A DNA stretch of 64,000 bases from Flagellimonas amoyensis (GTDB taxonomy: Bacteria; Bacteroidota; Bacteroidia; Flavobacteriales; Flavobacteriaceae): NCBI RefSeq assembly GCF_003058265.1, contig NZ_QBUK01000009.1:124001-188000 (forward strand). Direction: 5' to 3'. Under the pieces are notes generated by a model, which worked only from the letters and a program-made list of their open reading frames with translations, ran no database searches and was not told the DNA's origin. Positions 34,946-43,177 of the stretch are shown here, one piece after another. The number at the start of each line of letters is the position of its first letter. Position 1 is the first letter of the stretch. Made by a program: the position numbers and the translations under genes.

Positions 34946-35635
34946 ATGGAAAGCAGATGTGAAAATTGCATTATAAGACAGTTCAATTCGCTCCGGGCCA
35001 TGAGCAAGGAAGAATTGAAGACCGTATCCGACTCCAAGACCACAAAGACCATAAAAAAGGGACAGCCCCTTTTTGAGGAGGGCGACAAGCTCAACGGGGT
35101 CTATTGCGTGCGCAACGGGGTCTCCAAACTTTCCAAACTGAGCGCAAACGGTAAGGACCAGATCGTGAAATTGGCCACCAAGGGCGAGGTCCTTGGCCAG
35201 CGTTCCGTGATTGCCGAGGAAAGCACCAACCTTTCCGCGGTCGCCGTAAGTGACATGGAGGTCTGTTTTATTCCAAAGGAAAGCATTACCCATACCCTTC
35301 AAAGGAACCCCAACTTTACCTTGGAGGTGTTGAGGCACATGGCACACGACCTAAAGGAAGCGGACGACGTGATCGTGAACATCTCGCAAAAAACCGTGAA
35401 ACAGCGTGTGGCCGAGGCATTTCTCTACCTCAGGAACAACTTTGGGGAGGACAAGGACGGCTTTTTGGCCCTTACCCTTTCCAGGGAGGACATCTCCAAC
35501 GTGGTGGGCACCGCAACGGAATCTGCCATCAGGATCATTTCGGAATTCAAGAAAAAAGGGCTTATCCGCACCTCCGGCAAAAAGATAGGCATCAAGGACG
35601 AGCGCAAACTCATCGAAATGGTGGAAGGTTTCTAA
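34946..35635 (+). CDS. Crp/Fnr-family transcriptional regulator, Fnr-like
   Basis: 229 residues. A cyclic-nucleotide-binding fold (about 20-130), a long dimer helix, and a C-terminal winged helix with SREDISNVVGTATESAIR as recognition helix; E and R in it match the Fnr/Crp residues that read TGA/TCA. Cysteines are C5, C8, C54 and C107. C5, C8 and C107 fit the E. coli Fnr ligands C20, C23 and C122, but the C29 position is Asn, so an Fe-S cluster is possible but would need another ligand. It is probably the activator of the eight local promoters. Confidence 0.9.
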   Translation: MESRCENCIIRQFNSLRAMSKEELKTVSDSKTTKTIKKGQPLFEEGDKLNGVYCVRNGVSKLSKLSANGKDQIVKLATKGEVLGQRSVIAEESTNLSAVAVSDMEVCFIPKESITHTLQRNPNFTLEVLRHMAHDLKEADDVIVNISQKTVKQRVAEAFLYLRNNFGEDKDGFLALTLSREDISNVVGTATESAIRIISEFKKKGLIRTSGKKIGIKDERKLIEMVEGF

Positions 35636-35650
35636 GGGACTTCCAAAACC

Positions 35651-35693
35651 TGACAATTGTCATAGTATCCCCGTCACCACAAGGCTAATTTTA
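35651..35693 (+). promoter_or_regulatory. Crp/Fnr-type site and promoter of the third usp gene
   Basis: Perfect palindrome TGACAATTGTCA (35651-35662), 23 bp, then -7 box TAATTTTA (35686-35693), 22 bp before the gene. Best dyad of the set. Confidence 0.76.
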
Positions 35694-35715
35694 TCGCATC
35701 TAAAAATTTCGTCAG

Positions 35716-36624
35716 ATGCAAAGGATTCTCATACCCACGGATTTTTCGGAAAATGCCTGGAACGCCATTGATTATGCGATGCAGCTTTTCCGCAACAAGC
35801 GCTGTACTTTTTATCTGCTGAACACCTACACTCCTGTGATCCCGAGCAGCCGTTTTATGGCCAAAATGATTGATGGCGTCCGTATAGTGGATGCGGTGAG
35901 GGACACTTCCGAAAGAGGGCTGCAAAAAACGGTGACACGAATCAAGGACAAGTACAGGAACCCCAACCACAGTTTTGAAACGATTTCTTCTTTCAATCTT
36001 TTGGCCGAAGAGGTAAAGGACATTGTGGACACTTTCGGCATCCACTTGGTGATCACGGGAACCAAAGGTGCTTCCGGAGCGGATGAGGTTTTTATGGGAA
36101 GCAACACGGTACGCATGATAAAAAGTGCCAAAAAGTGTCCCATTTTGGCCATTCCCCATCATTTTGAGTTCATCACGCCCACCGAGATCGCTTTTGCCAC
36201 GGATTTCACCCGGTTCTATACCACTTCGGAACTATCGCCCCTCATCGAAATTGCAAAAATGTTCCGAGCCACCATCCGGATCGTGCATGTGCAGTACAGC
36301 ATCAAGGCCTTGACGGAACTCCAACAATTCAACCTGAACATGCTGCGGAGGTATTTGGGCGACGTGGAACATTATGTGCACACGGTCTCCGAGCTAAATT
36401 CAGTGTCGCAGACGCTGGAAGTGTTCTCCCAAGAACTGGACATCCACTTGTTGGCGATGCTGAACTACCAGCACAGCTATATGGAAAAAATGACCCGCGA
36501 ACCCATTGTGAAACGAACCGCTTTCCATGCACAGATACCCTTATTGGTCATTCCTGAATTGAGCATGGAGGGCATCTCCGTTGGACACGAGGAGGAAGAA
36601 GAGAACGTGGAGTCCCATAATTGA
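35716..36624 (+). CDS. Universal stress protein, tandem two-domain
   Basis: 302 residues. The first UspA domain has the full ATP motif GTKGASGADEVFMGSNT; the second (about 160-285) has lost it. The tail is acidic (EEEEENVE). It follows the fnr-like gene but has its own promoter with a perfect Crp/Fnr-type palindrome. The third Usp in the block. Confidence 0.9.
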   Translation: MQRILIPTDFSENAWNAIDYAMQLFRNKRCTFYLLNTYTPVIPSSRFMAKMIDGVRIVDAVRDTSERGLQKTVTRIKDKYRNPNHSFETISSFNLLAEEVKDIVDTFGIHLVITGTKGASGADEVFMGSNTVRMIKSAKKCPILAIPHHFEFITPTEIAFATDFTRFYTTSELSPLIEIAKMFRATIRIVHVQYSIKALTELQQFNLNMLRRYLGDVEHYVHTVSELNSVSQTLEVFSQELDIHLLAMLNYQHSYMEKMTREPIVKRTAFHAQIPLLVIPELSMEGISVGHEEEEENVESHN

Positions 36625-36677
36625 ACCCTTGTCCCTATCTTTATGCCCGGACCTGATACTTACCGGGCCTATTTTCT

Positions 36678-37625
36678 ATGGACAAACAACAACTCTTGGA
36701 GTGCCACGAACGGATAAAACCTTTTATCCACAATACCCCTGTGCTTACTTCCCGACAGATCGATGAAATGGCCGGGGCCCAATTGTTCTTCAAATGTGAG
36801 AATTTCCAAAGGATGGGCGCCTTTAAGATGCGGGGTGCGGCCAATGCCATCATGCAACTGACCGAAGGTCAAAAACAAAACGGGGTGGTCACCCATTCTT
36901 CGGGGAACTTTGCACAGGCGCTTTCCCTAGCGGCCCAGAGTCTGGGCGTAAAGGCCCATATTGTGATGCCCAAAAATGCCCCTCAAGTGAAAAAAGATGC
37001 CGTTCGGGGCTATGGGGGACGTATCGTGGAATGCGAACCTACGCTGCAGGCCCGGGAACGCGAATCCGAAGTGATCCAAAAAAAATTCGGCGCCACCTTT
37101 ATCCACCCCTCCAATGACGACGCCGTTATCTTGGGACAAGGGACTGCTTGCAAAGAGCTATTGGAACTGCACCCAGACCTCGAATATGTAATCACCCCTG
37201 TAGGTGGTGGCGGACTGATTGCCGGTACCGCGCTGGCAGCCGCCTATTTTGGAAATGGGTGCAAAACGATCGGTGGTGAACCTTTTGAAGGGGACGACGC
37301 CTACAGATCACTACTCAGTGGCACCATAGAGGGCAACATCACCACCAACACCATTGCGGATGGCCTGAAGACCCAATTGGGGGACCGAAATTTTCCCATC
37401 ATCCAAAAACATGTGGAGCAAATCGTCCGGGTCACGGAAGAAGAAATTGTATCTGCCATGCGATTGATCTGGGAACGGATGAAAATCATCTGCGAACCTT
37501 CAAGTGCCGTCGCCCTGGCCGCTGTGCTCCGGGAAAAGGAAATTTTCAAGGACAGGAAAATCGGGGTGATCATTTCCGGCGGGAATGTGGATTTGGCGCA
37601 TTTGCCCTTCCAAAAACCTGTTTAA
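36678..37625 (+). CDS. Threonine/serine dehydratase or serine racemase-like PLP enzyme
   Basis: 315 residues, fold type II. The PLP lysine is K50 in QRMGAFKMRG, the phosphate-binding loop is SSGNFAQAL, and the glycine loop is VGGGGLIAG. There is no C-terminal ACT domain, so it is the short catabolic or racemase type. It deaminates threonine/serine to 2-oxoacid and ammonia, or racemises serine; sequence alone does not decide. It starts 53 bp after usp and overlaps the convergent kinase gene by 4 bp. Confidence 0.9.
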   Translation: MDKQQLLECHERIKPFIHNTPVLTSRQIDEMAGAQLFFKCENFQRMGAFKMRGAANAIMQLTEGQKQNGVVTHSSGNFAQALSLAAQSLGVKAHIVMPKNAPQVKKDAVRGYGGRIVECEPTLQARERESEVIQKKFGATFIHPSNDDAVILGQGTACKELLELHPDLEYVITPVGGGGLIAGTALAAAYFGNGCKTIGGEPFEGDDAYRSLLSGTIEGNITTNTIADGLKTQLGDRNFPIIQKHVEQIVRVTEEEIVSAMRLIWERMKIICEPSSAVALAAVLREKEIFKDRKIGVIISGGNVDLAHLPFQKPV

Positions 37626-39097
37626 TGTTGTTTCTCGAAGTGGACAGTGAAGGTGGTCCCGACCCCTTTTTCGCTTTCTACCCCAATTTTCCCGTTCATG
37701 GCCTCCACTTGGGTCTTTACCAAATAGAGTCCCAATCCCTTTCCTTCGGTGGCTCCACTGAGCCTACCGTACATATTGAAGATCTTGCGTTCTTTTTCGG
37801 GGGTGAGTTCCATACCGATGCCATTGTCCGAGACCTTCAGGATGATGAAACCACTATCTTCCTCTGTAGTTAACTGGATGATGGGTGGAAGATCTTCCTT
37901 GGCATAGTTGATGGCATTCAAAATCAGGTTATAGAAAATGTTCACCATGTAGCTCTTCAGGCCAAAAATAGATTCCACGTGTGCAAAATCTGTTTTGACG
38001 TTTGCCTTGGAGCGTATGATTTCTTCAGAGAGCAGGCCATCCACATCTTTCATCACCTCGGACAATTTGATTTCCCTGAACTGTTCCTTATCGGCATTCT
38101 TTAGGGACAAAGAAAGATTGAGGTCCTTTATGGTCTGGTCCAAGGCTTCCGTGGTGTGCTCAATTTTTTTGACAATGTCATCGTTCACCTCGTCCTTGCC
38201 CCAATCATATATTTTGGATAGCATCAATAGATTGGAGATAGGTCCCCTCAAATTGTGGGATATGATTCGGACAAAGTTTTGCAGCTCGTTGTTTTGCTGC
38301 ACTATCTGTTGGTTGGCCATCACCTCCATGGTCACATCTTGCGACGTGCCCGCCATTCGCATTGGATTGCCAAGCTCATCATAGAATGTACGCCCCTTCT
38401 GGTGGACATATCTTATTTCGCCATCACCCACAATGACTCTGTGCACAATATCATGTATCCCATTTTCCCGTATGCTGGTTTCCACATCTTCGCGAAAGGC
38501 CTCGCGATCCTCTGGATGGATGATCTCTATCAACGAAACATAACTGGCTTTAAACTCCCCCGGTATTTGTTGGAAGATGTGGTACAATTGGTTGGACCAA
38601 ACAATCTCGTCCTTGATCATGTCCCATTCCCAATGCCCTACATTTGCAATGCGCTGCGCTTCCCTATATTTCCGTTCGCTGTCCCACAGTTTATGGATAT
38701 TGCTCACCTCATCCGTAATGTCCTTCTGCCAAATGCAACATCCGGCCACGTCTCCGGACACATCCATAAAGGGCTGGAACGAAAATTCGTGCACATAGGT
38801 ATGACCTCCTTCCTCAAAAGTGTGCTTGGCAGTGGTCGCATAACGGTTGAGTGCTTTCTCGCACCCCTTCTTGCAGGGGTTGAAAAAAACACCGTTTTGA
38901 TATATGGCCCTGAGGTCCATCCCTTTTAAGGGTTTTCCCAATTGCTCTTTTTTGAGCTTTTCCTCAAAAGAGGCATTGTACGCCGTTAACTTATAATCTT
39001 GGTCCATCGCCCAAACGACATCCCCTCGATCTTCCACGTTTTCGACCTTGTTATGTATGAGAACCTGTTTCCGCTTCACTGCTAAAATTTTGACCAA
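37622..39097 (-). CDS. PAS-domain sensor histidine kinase, soluble
   Basis: 491 residues with no membrane helix. A first PAS domain (about 20-130), a second PAS-PAC (about 145-260), a dimerisation helix with H281 in RIISHNLRGP, then the ATPase domain with N box (NLILNAINYA), DNGIGME and GKGLGLYLVK. The predicted start is TTG; the next Met is at residue 31. It probably pairs with the response regulator at 39174-39563, transcribed just ahead of it. Six cysteines within the first PAS-PAC region (for example FFNPCKKGCEKAL) could sense redox or bind a cofactor. Confidence 0.88.
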   Translation of the reverse strand: MVKILAVKRKQVLIHNKVENVEDRGDVVWAMDQDYKLTAYNASFEEKLKKEQLGKPLKGMDLRAIYQNGVFFNPCKKGCEKALNRYATTAKHTFEEGGHTYVHEFSFQPFMDVSGDVAGCCIWQKDITDEVSNIHKLWDSERKYREAQRIANVGHWEWDMIKDEIVWSNQLYHIFQQIPGEFKASYVSLIEIIHPEDREAFREDVETSIRENGIHDIVHRVIVGDGEIRYVHQKGRTFYDELGNPMRMAGTSQDVTMEVMANQQIVQQNNELQNFVRIISHNLRGPISNLLMLSKIYDWGKDEVNDDIVKKIEHTTEALDQTIKDLNLSLSLKNADKEQFREIKLSEVMKDVDGLLSEEIIRSKANVKTDFAHVESIFGLKSYMVNIFYNLILNAINYAKEDLPPIIQLTTEEDSGFIILKVSDNGIGMELTPEKERKIFNMYGRLSGATEGKGLGLYLVKTQVEAMNGKIGVESEKGVGTTFTVHFEKQH

Positions 39098-39173
39098 GTA
39101 AACTTGTCCCGGCAGATTGGGGGTGGGTCGCCAAGATGGGTTGAATGTTTAGGGAATGATTTGTTTAGGGCTT

Positions 39174-39563
39174 TTACTTGTATGAACTTTGAAGATAGTC
39201 CTCCAGATGCTCAATACGCAAAGGTTTGGTGATAAATTCCTTGACATACTTATTGAACTTTTTGGCCTCACGTCTGTCTTCATCAGATTCTGAAGAAGTC
39301 ACAAGCAGCACCTCGTTGGTCCTTGGAAAATTTTCGAGTGTCATAAATTCCAAAAACTCAAAACCACTCATCTCGGGCATGTTGATGTCCAATAAAATCA
39401 GTGTTTTTACATTGGGGTTGTCCCTATACCTAAGATCATCAAGGGCCAATTCAGGATTGGTAAAAGTTTTTACCCGATCCTCCATTCCCATTCTCCTGAA
39501 GTGTATGGTGTTTACCGTGTTCACCAAATCTTCGTCATCGACTAGATAAATTTCCTTGTACAT
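39174..39563 (-). CDS. Single-domain response regulator
   Basis: 129 residues, receiver domain only. Acidic pocket D9-D10, phosphoacceptor D59 in LLDINMPEMSG, T89 in LLVTSS, and K113 in ITKP. No output domain. It lies 76 bp ahead of the PAS kinase on the same strand, so the pair likely forms a CheY-like or phosphorelay module. Confidence 0.92.
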   Translation of the reverse strand: MYKEIYLVDDEDLVNTVNTIHFRRMGMEDRVKTFTNPELALDDLRYRDNPNVKTLILLDINMPEMSGFEFLEFMTLENFPRTNEVLLVTSSESDEDRREAKKFNKYVKEFITKPLRIEHLEDYLQSSYK

Positions 39564-39691
39564 AATCTGTATAATACTCCGTTAGTTGATTATTGGTTTG
39601 TTTCACGCAAGGTCGAAATAAATTAAACATTTTTTGGCATATAGCATCCTTTTCTTTCAAAAAAATGTACGTTTAGGTTTGAAAATTGTGT

Positions 39692-39735
39692 AAAAAACAA
39701 AAGAGCTTCCGTTGCGGGGAAGCTCTTTTGTTTTT
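39692..39735. terminator. Terminator after tRNA-Leu
   Basis: A 13-bp stem (39698-39710 with 39718-39730) flanked by A-run and T-run, so it can work both ways; on minus it ends tRNA-Leu, with six T. Confidence 0.8.
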
Positions 39736-39739
39736 GAAG

Positions 39740-39821
39740 TGCGGATGACAGGAATCGAACCTGCACACCTTGCGGCACTAGATCCTAAGTCTAGCGTGTC
39801 TACCAGTTCCACCACATCCGC
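39740..39821 (-). tRNA. tRNA-Leu (anticodon TAA)
   Basis: Acceptor GCGGATG with CATCCGC, discriminator A, D-loop AACTGGTAGACACG, anticodon loop ACTTAGG giving TAA, class II variable arm, T-loop GGTTCGATTCC. CCA not encoded. Confidence 0.97.
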
Positions 39822-39832
39822 GGAAAGGAGTG

Positions 39833-39867
39833 CAAATATAAATCAATTTTCGGATTTGCAAATCCGA
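39833..39867 (-). promoter_or_regulatory. tRNA-Leu promoter with an 18-bp palindrome over the -33 region
   Basis: Minus-strand -7 box TATATTTG (39833-39840) lies 11 bp before the tRNA. A -33 TTTG (39859-39862) is inside a perfect palindrome TCGGATTTGCAAATCCGA (39850-39867). Confidence 0.5.
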
Positions 39868-39918
39868 TACCCTGAAAAACTTGTTTTTTGTACTTTTAGT
39901 GTCCTTTTTAAAATCTAT

Positions 39919-41307
39919 ATGGAAGAAATCAACGATTACATCAACACCCACAAAGACAGATTTATCAGCGAACTTATCGAGCTACTCAAACTCCCCTCCA
40001 TCAGTGCGGACACTGCCTATTCCCAAGACGTGCTGGAAACGGCAAAGGTGGTCCAAAAGTCACTCATCGATGCAGGTTGCGACAATACCGAAATTTGCGA
40101 GACCACAGGATATCCCGTGGTATACGGTGAAAAAATCATCGACCCCAAATTGCCCACGGTCCTGGTCTATGGCCACTACGATGTGCAACCCCCGGACCCG
40201 ATAAACCTTTGGGACTCCCCTCCTTTTGAACCCGTGATCAAAAAAACAAAACTGCATCCCGATGGGGCCATTTTTGCTCGCGGTGCCTGTGACGATAAAG
40301 GCCAGTTTTTTATGCACGTGAAAGCGGTGGAGTTCATGATCAAGAACAATACCCTGCCCTGCAATGTGAAGTTTATGATCGAAGGGGAAGAAGAGGTCGG
40401 AAGCGATAGTCTTCCCATTTTCCTGAGGGAAAACAGTGAAAAATTCAAGAACGACATCATTTTGATTTCCGATACTGGGATGATTTCCAACGACACCCCT
40501 TCCATCACCACTGGCCTGCGTGGGCTTAGCTATGTGGAAGTGGAAGTGACCGGGGCCAACCGTGACCTTCACTCTGGAATTTACGGTGGGGCGGCACCCA
40601 ATCCCATCAACGTATTGACCAAAATGATCGCAGCCCTGCACGATGAGAACAACCACATCACCATTCCAGGTTTTTACGACAAAGTGCAGATCATTTCCGA
40701 TGCCGAGCGAGCTGAAATGGCCAAGGCTCCATTTGACCTAGAGAAATATAAAGAAGCTTTGGACATCGGCGATGTGCATGGCGAAAAAGGATATACCACT
40801 ACGGAACGTTTCGGTATCCGACCTACGTTGGATGTGAACGGTATTTGGGGTGGCTACACTGGTGAAGGTGCAAAGACCGTGATTGCCAGTAAGGCCTATG
40901 CGAAAATATCCATGCGTTTGGTCCCTGATCAGGATTGGCACGAGATCACTGATCTGTTCACCAAACATTTTACCTCATTGGCCCCCAAAAGCGTCAAGGT
41001 GAAAGTGAAGCCCCATCATGGTGGGCAAGCCTACGTGACCCCTATTGACGGTATTGGTTACCAAGCCGCCGCCAAGGCAATCGAGAAGACCTTTGGAAAA
41101 AAACCTGTCCCACAACGCACGGGGGGAAGCATCCCGATTGTGGCCCTTTTTGAAGAGGTTTTTGACAGCAAGACCATTCTGTTGGGATTTGGGCTGGACA
41201 GCGATGCCATCCACTCACCCAATGAGCATTTTGGTGTCTTTAATTTCTTGAAAGGGATTGAGACCATCCCCTATTTCTATAAATATTATGCGGAGATGAA
41301 AGCCTAG
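39919..41307 (+). CDS. M20-family dipeptidase (zinc metallopeptidase)
   Basis: 462 residues from the ATG at 39919. The open frame extends back through the antisense of tRNA-Leu to 39712, but that part is not coding. Metal site motifs: GHYDVQPPDP, GACDDKGQF and EGEEEVGS with the catalytic Glu pair. It resembles cytosolic non-specific/CNDP-type dipeptidases, which split dipeptides in the cytoplasm. It overlaps the convergent phnA-like gene by 4 bp. Confidence 0.94.
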   Translation: MEEINDYINTHKDRFISELIELLKLPSISADTAYSQDVLETAKVVQKSLIDAGCDNTEICETTGYPVVYGEKIIDPKLPTVLVYGHYDVQPPDPINLWDSPPFEPVIKKTKLHPDGAIFARGACDDKGQFFMHVKAVEFMIKNNTLPCNVKFMIEGEEEVGSDSLPIFLRENSEKFKNDIILISDTGMISNDTPSITTGLRGLSYVEVEVTGANRDLHSGIYGGAAPNPINVLTKMIAALHDENNHITIPGFYDKVQIISDAERAEMAKAPFDLEKYKEALDIGDVHGEKGYTTTERFGIRPTLDVNGIWGGYTGEGAKTVIASKAYAKISMRLVPDQDWHEITDLFTKHFTSLAPKSVKVKVKPHHGGQAYVTPIDGIGYQAAAKAIEKTFGKKPVPQRTGGSIPIVALFEEVFDSKTILLGFGLDSDAIHSPNEHFGVFNFLKGIETIPYFYKYYAEMKA

Positions 41308-41882
41308 AGCTTCTTCACATATTTGGTGAGGATGACGATTTGCTGGCCGTCCACTTTACCTTCAATATATTCAGCATTTTCGCGATCCAGGGAAATCCGT
41401 CTCACGGCGGTTCCCTGTTTTGCGACCATGCTAGATCCCTTCACTTTCAGGTCTTTGATCAGCACCACGTTGTCTCCATTTTCCAATACAACCCCATTGG
41501 AATCCCGATGTACCACCCTATCCGCGGCATCCTGACCTTCGCCGGTTGCCTTGGCCCAGGCCAAAACCTCTTCATCCAAGTACATCATATCCAACAGATC
41601 TTGCGGCCATCCTTCGGATTTTAAACGGTTCAACATTCGCCAAGCCACTACCTTAACGGCATCTTGCTCGCTCCACATGCTATCGTTCAAACAACGCCAA
41701 TGGTTGGAATCCACAGTTTCAGGATTTTCTATCTGACCCAAACAGGTGGCGCAGGCCAAAACACTGCCATCCAAACCTCCTGTAGACACTGGTGGCACTT
41801 CATACACCTTCAGATCTTCCGTTGCGCCACAAAGCTCACATTGGTTACCACTCCTGCTCTGTAAATCTTCCAATAATCCCAT
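41304..41882 (-). CDS. PhnA-domain zinc-ribbon protein
   Basis: 192 residues. Cys pairs near the N-terminus (CELCG and CATCLGQIE) form a zinc ribbon; the C-terminal PhnA domain has the VVLENGDNVVLIKDLKVKGS stretch, the usual signature. Despite the name the family is not shown to act in phosphonate use, and the phosphonoacetate hydrolase also called PhnA is unrelated. A TAAGTTTG box at 41900-41907 on minus may be its -7 element. Confidence 0.87.
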   Translation of the reverse strand: MGLLEDLQSRSGNQCELCGATEDLKVYEVPPVSTGGLDGSVLACATCLGQIENPETVDSNHWRCLNDSMWSEQDAVKVVAWRMLNRLKSEGWPQDLLDMMYLDEEVLAWAKATGEGQDAADRVVHRDSNGVVLENGDNVVLIKDLKVKGSSMVAKQGTAVRRISLDRENAEYIEGKVDGQQIVILTKYVKKL

Positions 41883-41951
41883 GTTGTTGTATTTGTCGGC
41901 AAACTTAACATTTTTGGAAAGTAAAACATCCCATTATTCATTTTAACAAAC

Positions 41952-41993
41952 TCTACATTTGTAGAATTAAAATATTTGTTCTATGTTTGTAGA
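41952..41993 (+). promoter_or_regulatory. Two BlaI-type operators on the promoter of the lipoprotein-blaI-M56 operon
   Basis: Operator 1 TCTACATTTGTAGA (41952-41965), a TACA-N2-TGTA dyad as in MecI/BlaI sites, and operator 2 TCTATGTTTGTAGA (41980-41993). The -33 TTTG (41958-41961) lies inside the first and the -7 TATGTTTG (41982-41989) inside the second, 20 bp apart. Repressor binding would cover both elements. Confidence 0.75.
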
Positions 41994-42062
41994 GCAAAAT
42001 TGTAGGCGGTTTAAAAAAATCACTGAAAACAATAAGAAAAACATCAAATCAAAAGCGAAATA

Positions 42063-42530
42063 ATGGTCCGACAAATTTTAAAAATGTTTGTTTCCCTGTG
42101 CTTGATGTTAGCAATCATAAGCTGTAACTCTAATCATGAAGCAGAGGCCAATTCAACTGCAACACCTGATAAGGAAATTATTCCCGACAGTATTGTACAG
42201 TTTTTGATTACTTCGGCTTCAACTGATTTTCGTAACCACAAACCACCGACACCTATGAATTTCCGTGATGTAAAAGTTGGTTTTCTTACAGCGTCTAACG
42301 ATGAAAAAACTTTTGTTCTATGTGGTGAATTTTTATCCCAAGAGGATAATGAGTGGATAGCTTTTACTACTATCAAGACATTGGGATACGAGCAATATAT
42401 TGGAAAAACGCAATATTGCCAAGACGCAACAATGATTTTGACCGATGAAAACCTAGCTGTTGCACTAAAGGACAATTGGGATACGAGCAATATATTGGAA
42501 AAACGCAATATTGCCAAGACGCAACAATGA
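42063..42530 (+). CDS. Putative lipoprotein with C-terminus altered by tandem duplication
   Basis: 155 residues as it stands. A lipoprotein signal ends at MLAIISC (Cys21), so it is probably outer-membrane or periplasmic. Up to about residue 139 it is one coherent domain; the last 17 residues are read from the second of four 95-bp repeats in a shifted frame. Without the three extra copies the frame would run to the stop at 42780-42782 and give 144 residues ending KDKMNEKNN. It is the first gene of a BlaI-controlled operon. Function unknown. Confidence 0.7.
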   Translation: MVRQILKMFVSLCLMLAIISCNSNHEAEANSTATPDKEIIPDSIVQFLITSASTDFRNHKPPTPMNFRDVKVGFLTASNDEKTFVLCGEFLSQEDNEWIAFTTIKTLGYEQYIGKTQYCQDATMILTDENLAVALKDNWDTSNILEKRNIAKTQQ

Positions 42531-42760
42531 TTTTGACCGATGAAAACCTAGCTGTTGCACTAAAGGACAATTGGGATACGAGCAATATATTGGAAAAACG
42601 CAATATTGCCAAGACGCAACAATGATTTTGACCGATGAAAACCTAGCTGTTGCACTAAAGGACAATTGGGATACGAGCAATATATTGGAAAAACGCAATA
42701 TTGCCAAGACGCAACAATGATTTTGACCGATGAAAACCTAGCTGTTGCACTAAAGGACAA
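42381..42760. repeat. Four perfect tandem copies of a 95-bp unit
   Basis: Units start at 42381, 42476, 42571 and 42666, each beginning TTGGGATACGAGCAATATAT. They contain the 3' end of the lipoprotein gene. 95 is not a multiple of three, so each added copy shifts the frame; three extra copies add 285 bp, which is. Confidence 0.97.
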
Positions 42761-42809
42761 AATGAACGAAAAAAACAATTAAATAACACTTCATAATAAA
42801 GTACAAGAG

Positions 42810-43175
42810 ATGCAATTGTCAAAAGCAGAAGAAGAATTGATGAACATTGTTTGGATGTTGAAAAAGGCCTATATGAAAGACCTCTTGGATGCCTATCCGG
42901 AACCCAAACCGGCCACCACCACCGTGGCCACCCTTTTAAAACGGATGGCAGACAAAGGCTTTGTGGCATATGAGACCATTGGCAGAAGTAGGGAATACTA
43001 TCCGCTGGTGAAAAAGCAAGATTATTTTTCCAAACACGTGAACGGGCTCATCAAAAACTTTTTTAACGACAGTGCGAGCCAATTTGCCTCCTTCTTTGCC
43101 AAAGAAACGAACTTGAGCAAAGCCGAGTTGGAAGAATTGAAAAAATTGATAGACAACGAAATCAAAAAGAAATAA
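42810..43175 (+). CDS. BlaI/MecI/CopY-family transcriptional repressor
   Basis: 121 residues. An N-terminal winged helix (about 1-75, with the VATLLKRMADKGFV segment as wing/recognition area) and a C-terminal dimerisation helix. It lies 27 bp after the ancestral stop of the lipoprotein gene and 2 bp before the M56 gene. BlaI-like proteins repress until cleaved by the M56 partner. The operators at 41952-41993 are its probable targets, so it would be autoregulated. Confidence 0.92.
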   Translation: MQLSKAEEELMNIVWMLKKAYMKDLLDAYPEPKPATTTVATLLKRMADKGFVAYETIGRSREYYPLVKKQDYFSKHVNGLIKNFFNDSASQFASFFAKETNLSKAELEELKKLIDNEIKKK

Positions 43176-43177
43176 CC

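Noticed and set aside
39712..39918. N-terminal extension of the M20 dipeptidase frame (starting MTGIEPAHLAALDP)
   Set aside because: It is the antisense of tRNA-Leu and its terminator; the same spurious peptide arises from tRNA-Leu genes in many genomes. The real start is the ATG at 39919.
42381..42760. CRISPR array
   Set aside because: The units are contiguous 95-bp copies without variable spacers, and no cas genes are near.
42373..42969. Minus-strand open frames across the 95-bp repeats
   Set aside because: They are the repeat read four times in shifting frames, with no homology, no promoter and antisense to the lipoprotein and blaI genes.
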